A stretch of DNA of 64,000 bases from Nipponacmea schrenckii. Lineage: Eukaryota; Mollusca; Gastropoda; Lottiidae. Both the position numbers and the translations under genes were made by a program. This document shows positions 58,421 through 64,000 of the stretch, in pieces; within the stretch, counting starts at the first letter, position 1, and each line of letters begins with the position of its first letter. The notes beneath the pieces are model-generated. The model saw only the letters and a program-made list of their open reading frames with translations. It made no database searches and was not told the origin of the DNA. The stretch lies in NCBI GenBank assembly GCA_030562195.1, contig JAUJPP010000006.1:8060001-8124000 (forward strand). Direction: 5' to 3'.

Positions 58421-61400
58421 CTATTTATTTGGTATCACAGCATTTAAACATGGTACATAATCTTTACATAAAAATTCAAAACAGTTACTGTCATGAAAAC
58501 AAGGTCCTAGTTTAACGGGATGGAGGAAATTATCAGAATAATGAAATATTTCTTGAGCATAGTTCCTATCAGTGTACCAGAGGTATTCACCTTGTAATTT
58601 ATACACATTATTAGATTTATCTAAACCATATATAGCGGTTGGTATAGCTATCTCTAAATATACACCGTGAGTATTGAATATACTTATTATATAGCTAAAT
58701 TCTTTACTTAATCTCTTAGGTACATAAAATATATCAGATGCTTGATAATAAACACCTTCCTCACTTCCTGAATTGAGAGCAAGTTGATTTATAAAGCTTT
58801 TTAATGTAAAATCCGATTTAGCCAATTTACGTAACGTTCTGAATGATTCGATCAGGCGCCGTCGCCCAAAGCTACTCCCCCACGGCCACCATGATTCATC
58901 ACGCCAAATATCAACCACAGTTTCTTGATCTAAGCTGGCTGTTTTAACCTGGCGTTGAAACCAAAATTTGTCTTTGGGAAGATTAGCCAGATTCCATACA
59001 TTAAATAACACGTCATCACTAAGATGTAGATAACCATCGACATCGTAATTCATTCTGATCGCATTCTGAACACATTGATAACCTTGTTGTCCAACATAAA
59101 AATTGTCTAACATTTCTATGAAAGATACAGGATACGCCAACGATCTAATATTGTCCTGAAAATCTTTGATATTTGTTCCACAGTATAGAATATTTTTAAA
59201 CACAGGACGGTACAATTTTTCTAAATGTTCGACAATGTTATAATATCCTTCTCTATTGAATACTATAACTAGTAAAATGTTACTCCGTTGTGTTGCCTTT
59301 TCAACCGAAGCAGGACATTTATCAGAATTTTCAACACAGTTTAAGATTTTCTCTGGACCATTTATCAAATTCTTTGAAACTGGGGGAGAATATATTAAGT
59401 TATATTTTGGTTCCACATCAACGCCTTTGGACCATTCAGTCACTTCAGCATCTGTTATTTTATACCCAGAATCAGTTAAACTGTAGATCCAATGAAAAAT
59501 TTCCCGGAACTCTTCTTTAGTTATCAAATTTAGTTGTTGCATATGTTTGCTTAGAGATAACACACAGCAAAATAACCGATCTTTTGAACAATCCGGTTGC
59601 CATTCATCTAGTTCATTAGCTAATGTTATTCCATTATTTATTGTAGTCTCTATCTTACTCTTATTTCCTTTTAGTACTGACATATCTATATGTAATGTTT
59701 TAAACATAGTTTGAGTCCACAAACTCCACACATCTTCGTTCCTTGACAAAGGGAAGATTGCCCAAAATGTTTCGTAACCAAACAATGTTTCATATTTTGA
59801 TACTGTTATTGAGGCCCCCCTTTGGAACAGATCCAGGTAGACCATAATTTGAAGCAATTTCTGGATAAGTCAAAGGAATGTGTTTCACATTTGTGTCTAT
59901 GTACTTCTGAATATGCGGAGATTTTCGTACTTGAAACTGGAAAGGTTGATTTGAAGCCAGGACCTCTGCATTATTAGGGGTTACTTTCCACGAAAAAGGA
60001 CCAAGGTCAAATGCCGACAAAGTATCCCTTATCTCATAAATAGAACTTTGCTTTGTTAAAAATATATATTTTCCACCACGTTTCAGGATTTGTATAACAG
60101 CAAGTTGTAAATTATCTATATTATTTTCTATACATCCATCGCTACAAAAAAAGATGATAACATTATATTTGCCTAAATTAGACTACTGTAATTATTTTTT
60201 TTAATGTAACAAAAAAAAGTCGAATAAGTCAAGATGACTTCGAGAAACTTAGAAAAAATTACCTTCTATGATTTGCATGTAGATTGTAAAAATTCCAAAC
60301 TATATTTTGCACTTTTGTTGTGTTATATTTATGTTTTGAACATGCAGTATTAAGGACCCAGCATTCATTCTCTTTCAAACTGTAATAGAAAAATTATTAC
60401 TTTAATATTTAAGTTTTGTTACGTTTTTGGTAATGATGGAGATTGCGGTTTATTCCTAATTCGCTTCTTATTTATTCCTTTATTGCTCCTGTCCATTTTA
60501 ACCTTTGCTATTATTTTCTTACCAGATTCGCTTCTTCATTATTTTGTGGAAGAAGCATGCGTCCATTGAAAATCTCGGGTTGTCGCCTTTCAAATTTTAA
60601 AGGCGAAAACCCGACAACGCGACAACACGAGGGACGACAGTGCGACAACTTAACACGAGAGTGCGAGAATACGACAATACGAGAGCACGACAACACGACA
60701 ACGCGAGACAAAATATATGAAGGCGAATGGGAAAAAACTAACACAACAAAGTGGTGTAAAAATCGCCAAATCGCGTTCTCGCCAAATTATTCTGGTATCA
60801 TCCGTCGTGCCACGTGTTGTCACGTTCTCGCCCCTTGTGTTGTCATGTTGTCACGTTGTCGCGTTGTTGCCTCACCATGTTGAAATCCAATTGACAAACT
60901 TTGTTTTAACTTTGGAATCGCTCATGTTAATTTGAAAACTTTGCTAAACGGACAAACCCACGTCTCAATTCTGTCAAAAAACCTCCCATTTGTAGCTCTA
61001 GATGTTCTGTTGTATATAATTATGTCTATATTTCAAGAAGCGTGATGAAATTGCTTGTGGAGAAGAAACTGTATAACTGAAGCTTATTATTTGTAAAGCA
61101 ATTTTTAGACAAAATAAAATGTACCAAGGACTGCAAGCTCTTCAGGTCGAGATATTTAATAGAATGTGGCAATTGCCACCTTAATCTGTTATAATTCCTA
61201 AAATGAAATCCTGATTCAATACTGTTTGTTATATATTATATATATTTTGAATATTTAAAATTGTGTGAGAAGTTCGATGCTGTGCCAAATATGGATTTTC
61301 ACTAACACGGTTATTAAAGTGTTTTTTTTTTTTACGGCCCCTGAAACAATTTTTCATCAGTGGAGGGGCCCGTGCTATTATATATTTACCTGGGTAGTTG

Positions 61401-61535
61401 GTCAAGTTCGTATTCCTGTAACTGACTAAAATATGAATTCCTCAGAAGGGTTTTTAAAACACAATATCCTATTCCTAGCACTACTAATATAAACAAAACC
61501 TGTCTTCTTCTTGGTGAAAACCTACATTTCTTCAT
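58421..61535 (-). CDS. Putative type II membrane glycosyltransferase-like protein, paralog 1 (one-base frameshift)
   Basis: Coding exons are 61390-61535, 60263-60379 and 58421-60141. Exon 1 encodes MKKCRFSPRRR followed by a hydrophobic helix (VLFILVVLGIGYCVL), a type II signal anchor. Exons 2 and 3 give a lumenal region with cysteines and, late in exon 3, LLVIVFNREGYYNIVEHL, then LYRPVFKNILYCG, then GYLHLSDDVLFNVWN, an acidic DD motif like a metal/nucleotide-sugar site. The layout and motifs suggest a Golgi glycosyltransferase, tentatively of the STELLO/DUF288 family; I cannot confirm this. The frame breaks at a G6 run (59815-59820): the total is 1,984 nt, one more than 661 codons. Without the extra base the frame runs through and aligns with paralog 2. 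It is either a real pseudogenising indel or a consensus error. Confidence 0.75.
60560..60885. mobile_element. CGACAACACGA-type palindromic element in intron 1 of paralog 1
   Basis: Begins with a hairpin (cgggttgtcgcctttcaaa pairing with ttttaaaggcgaaaacccg), continues as a purine-biased run of cgacaacacgacaacgcgag variants, and ends with the inverted counterpart (tgttgtcatgttgtcacgtt, gtcgcgttgttgcc). Frames on both strands are by-products. Probably a MITE or foldback element. Confidence 0.6.
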
Positions 61536-62159
61536 CTCGACAAATTAAAATACTACTGCTATAATATACTTTCTCTTCAATTTATTAATTAATTAGGATA
61601 AGTTGTCAATTTGATTGATTTATCATTATAACCCTTTGATCAACCGCAAACTAAAATTATTCTCAGTATCCTGTTTCAAAGTGTCAACCTGGTTTAAACA
61701 GAAATTTTATTCATTGATCATACAAATTATTTCAATATATTATAATAGAGAGTTAGGAAACAAAGCTGGCAGTCCGTCACCTGATAGTAACAAACTATTA
61801 ATCTACTAATCTAAAATAACTGTTATAAATAAATGGGTATATAAATATATTATGTTGTACATGTAAAAATATTCAATCCTGTTCGACATGTCAGTAGTAA
61901 TATAATCGGAGGAGGGTGATGATACCCTCCCCCCCCCCCCAAACTACAAAAACACTTTCAATATTTTTAATCATTTTATATGGTGAAGGAATCGTCTATT
62001 GCATCTCTGCAAAGCTATTTGGCGATGTCTTAATTCAGAATTCATTCAGAAATTTGACTACATTTATAAGTGACTGCAGCTCCATTCTGTCTATTTCATT
62101 TCAAAGTTGTTCTTGTAGATATATTAAATAATACACGTTTGCAGTAAATAATTTTATTA

Positions 62160-63936
62160 CTAAGAAGAATATAAACAAGGAATATAACGTTGACAAATAA
62201 ATTTTTGACAATTTTCATCAGCAATGCATGGACCTAATTTCATAGAATGCATGAACATATCTTTATAGTTATATTTCAATTGATACAAACTACGATCTTG
62301 GTACCACAAATATGACCCATTCATTGTAACAATATTTTCATTTAAATCTAAACCATTTAAAATAGTAGGAACAGCTATCTCAAGGTGAACATGAGCAGCA
62401 TCAAACACACTAGAAAAGTAAATAAAATCATTGGCAAATCTTTTGGGAATATAAAATATGTCCGAAGCTTCGTAATAAACTCTGTCTAAACCACCAACAT
62501 TAGTCGACAACATATACATAAACTCTTTGGCCCGCTTCTCCAAATAAGACAGGTTTATGAGTGACGCAATAGCGGCTTTGGCAGCAGTACGACCATACAC
62601 AGTAGTCCATGGACCCCAGTGAGGATGCTTCCATATATCAGGAACAACGTGCATAATAAAGTGAGCTATTCTCATATTTTTCTGAAACCATAGTTTGTCT
62701 TTTGGAAGTTCTGCTACATTCCAAACATTGAGTAAAACATCATCACTTAAATGAATATATCCATCAACTTCAAAGTTCATCTGCATGGCTTTCTGAAGAC
62801 ACTGGTACCCATATTGCCCTAAATTGAAATCTACTTCAATAAAAGAAACTTTTTTATTCAATAGATTATAGACGGAGAGGAAATTATTCATATCGTGGCC
62901 ACAATAAATCATTTGTGGGAAAAATGGTCTATACATCCTCTCCAGATAGTCCACAACACCATAGTGCCCCGGTCTATTGAATACTACCACAAGTAACAGA
63001 TTATCGTAGAAAGGGATTTTACCACCATTTGGTCTTCCAACCTCTTGACATGTACCTATTCCTCCAACACACATTGGTGCAATAGACGTATTCATTTTAC
63101 TCACACTTCTATCAGTCCTTGCAGCAGGCCAGTATATAATCTGGTTCAGTGGTAGCACGTACGGTCTTGGTAGGTTTGGAAACACTCTAGCCGGTTCTTT
63201 ATATCCGACTCCAGCTAAAACTTTAATAAAATTCTTCACCAAATCACTGGCTGCAACCGGGAATTTTCCAGACGTTGCCATATGATCTGATAGTAGTTCT
63301 ATGCATTTGAAAAACGGTACGCCTGGTAAGCAGACCCATTGGTTTAATAGTGTGGTTATTTCCAATATTTTCTGGGTATTCATTTGTTCATACCTAACTA
63401 AAGACCGAGCTTTCCTTGGTGCCATGAACCCTACTTCGCTTGCGAGCTCTTCCAACAACTTCTCTACCATCATAGACCAAACGGTATAATACTGCATATC
63501 GACTGGTGCTAATGCCCAAAACGAATCATAAAAATACAATGTTCCCTTGAGAGAAAATGGATGATAGTAATCTTTTGGTAGAATAATTGGTGGTGCTTGT
63601 TTATCAATATTTTCTGTACTTTCTCCAGAATTTAATAACATCTCTTCTGGTACAAATGTTTGTATCATTGGTGTTTTTAAACCTCCAAGCCGGTAGTGAG
63701 AGTTCAGATTTTGAGTGACAATTGAAGCCTTGTGTGAGCTTTTAAAGTGACCTTCAATATTAAAACTGGAGGCGTTTCCTGTATAGTCCATTCCGTAAAA
63801 CAGTGGAGTCAATTTTAACTTGGGAAGTTCTTGTTCTATAGTAAAAGCATTATCAGAATAGTAGATAAATTTAGCATTATTTTTGATTGCTTCAAGTACT
63901 CCATCCATTGATTCTCGAGACCGACAATTGTTACAC
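62160..63936 (-). CDS. Putative glycosyltransferase-like protein, paralog 2 (N-terminus beyond window)
   Basis: A single large terminal exon of 592 codons including the stop (TAG at 62160-62162). It opens at an acceptor at 63937-63938 in the same intron phase as exon 3 of paralog 1. It shares FYDSFWALAPV (FGYETFWAIFPL in paralog 1), LLLVVVFNRPGHYGVVDYL, YRPFFPQMIYCG and GYIHLSDDVLLNVWN. Downstream are YYEASDIFYIPKR and YLWYQDRSLYQ, and a cysteine-containing end, LGPCIADENCQKFICQRYIP. The anchor-encoding exons should lie beyond 64000. The catalytic role is inferred from the DD motif and the paralog's membrane anchor; the family assignment (STELLO/DUF288-like) is tentative. The frame is intact. 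Confidence 0.82.
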
Positions 63937-64000
63937 CTGAAATTAGAAAAAATTCTTTACAGATATCCTTTACGGCAACATATGTATATCTTTATATTGC

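Noticed and set aside
60443..60935. Frames on both strands across the palindromic element
   Set aside because: They follow from the CGACAACACGA repeat words and mirror each other on the two strands.

Overview
This is a 64 kb stretch of animal nuclear DNA. It is AT-rich, with intron-split genes, canonical GT-AG splice sites, long introns full of tandem repeats, and many small inverted-repeat transposons. The families (a NO VEIN/sacsin-type ATPase, ERGIC1, a nuclear-type MAP kinase phosphatase, and a tandem pair of membrane-anchored glycosyltransferase-like proteins) and the dispersed-repeat style suggest a lophotrochozoan, most likely a mollusc. That attribution is inference. All five protein-coding genes lie on the minus strand. 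Their exon models were built by hand from reading frames and splice sites, and the phases close in every model except one gene that carries a one-base frameshift.

Layout: 1-17503 holds the first 25 coding exons (2,179 codons) of a very large NO VEIN-like gene with a Bergerat-fold (GHKL) ATPase core. Its C-terminus runs off the left edge. Three of its introns carry minisatellites (36, 42 and 40 bp units), and others carry piggyBac-like and pogo-like MITEs, a 28S rRNA fragment, a mariner relic and a foldback. 17504-22500 is intergenic DNA with a MITE and a dispersed repeat. 23390-32273 is a complete ERGIC1 gene (9 coding exons, 289 aa) whose first coding exon is only 20 nt; one intron is filled with a roughly 25-bp satellite. 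35249-40943 is a complete MAP kinase phosphatase (4 exons, 355 aa), with a 90-bp minisatellite in an intron, a hairpin/AUUUA minisatellite in its probable 3'UTR, and a CRE and an E-box upstream.

41000-58000 has no gene I can support. It holds a poly(A)-rich tract, a three-copy tandem repeat of about 1.1 kb units rich in ETS-, YY1-, bZIP- and nuclear-receptor-like motifs, retroelement relics (a LINE reverse transcriptase fragment and a Penelope-like GIY-YIG endonuclease fragment), a cluster of perfect palindromes, and a homopolymer-distorted block that looks like poor consensus sequence. 58421-61535 and 62160-63936 are two tandem paralogs of a putative Golgi-type glycosyltransferase family (tentatively STELLO/DUF288-like). 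The first has a one-base frameshift in a G6 run; the second is cut by the right edge.

The genes do not form an evident pathway. The most distinctive features are repeat-driven: an intron minisatellite that has copied a splice acceptor about 16 times, the motif-dense 1.1-kb triplication, and the hairpin array in the phosphatase 3'UTR.
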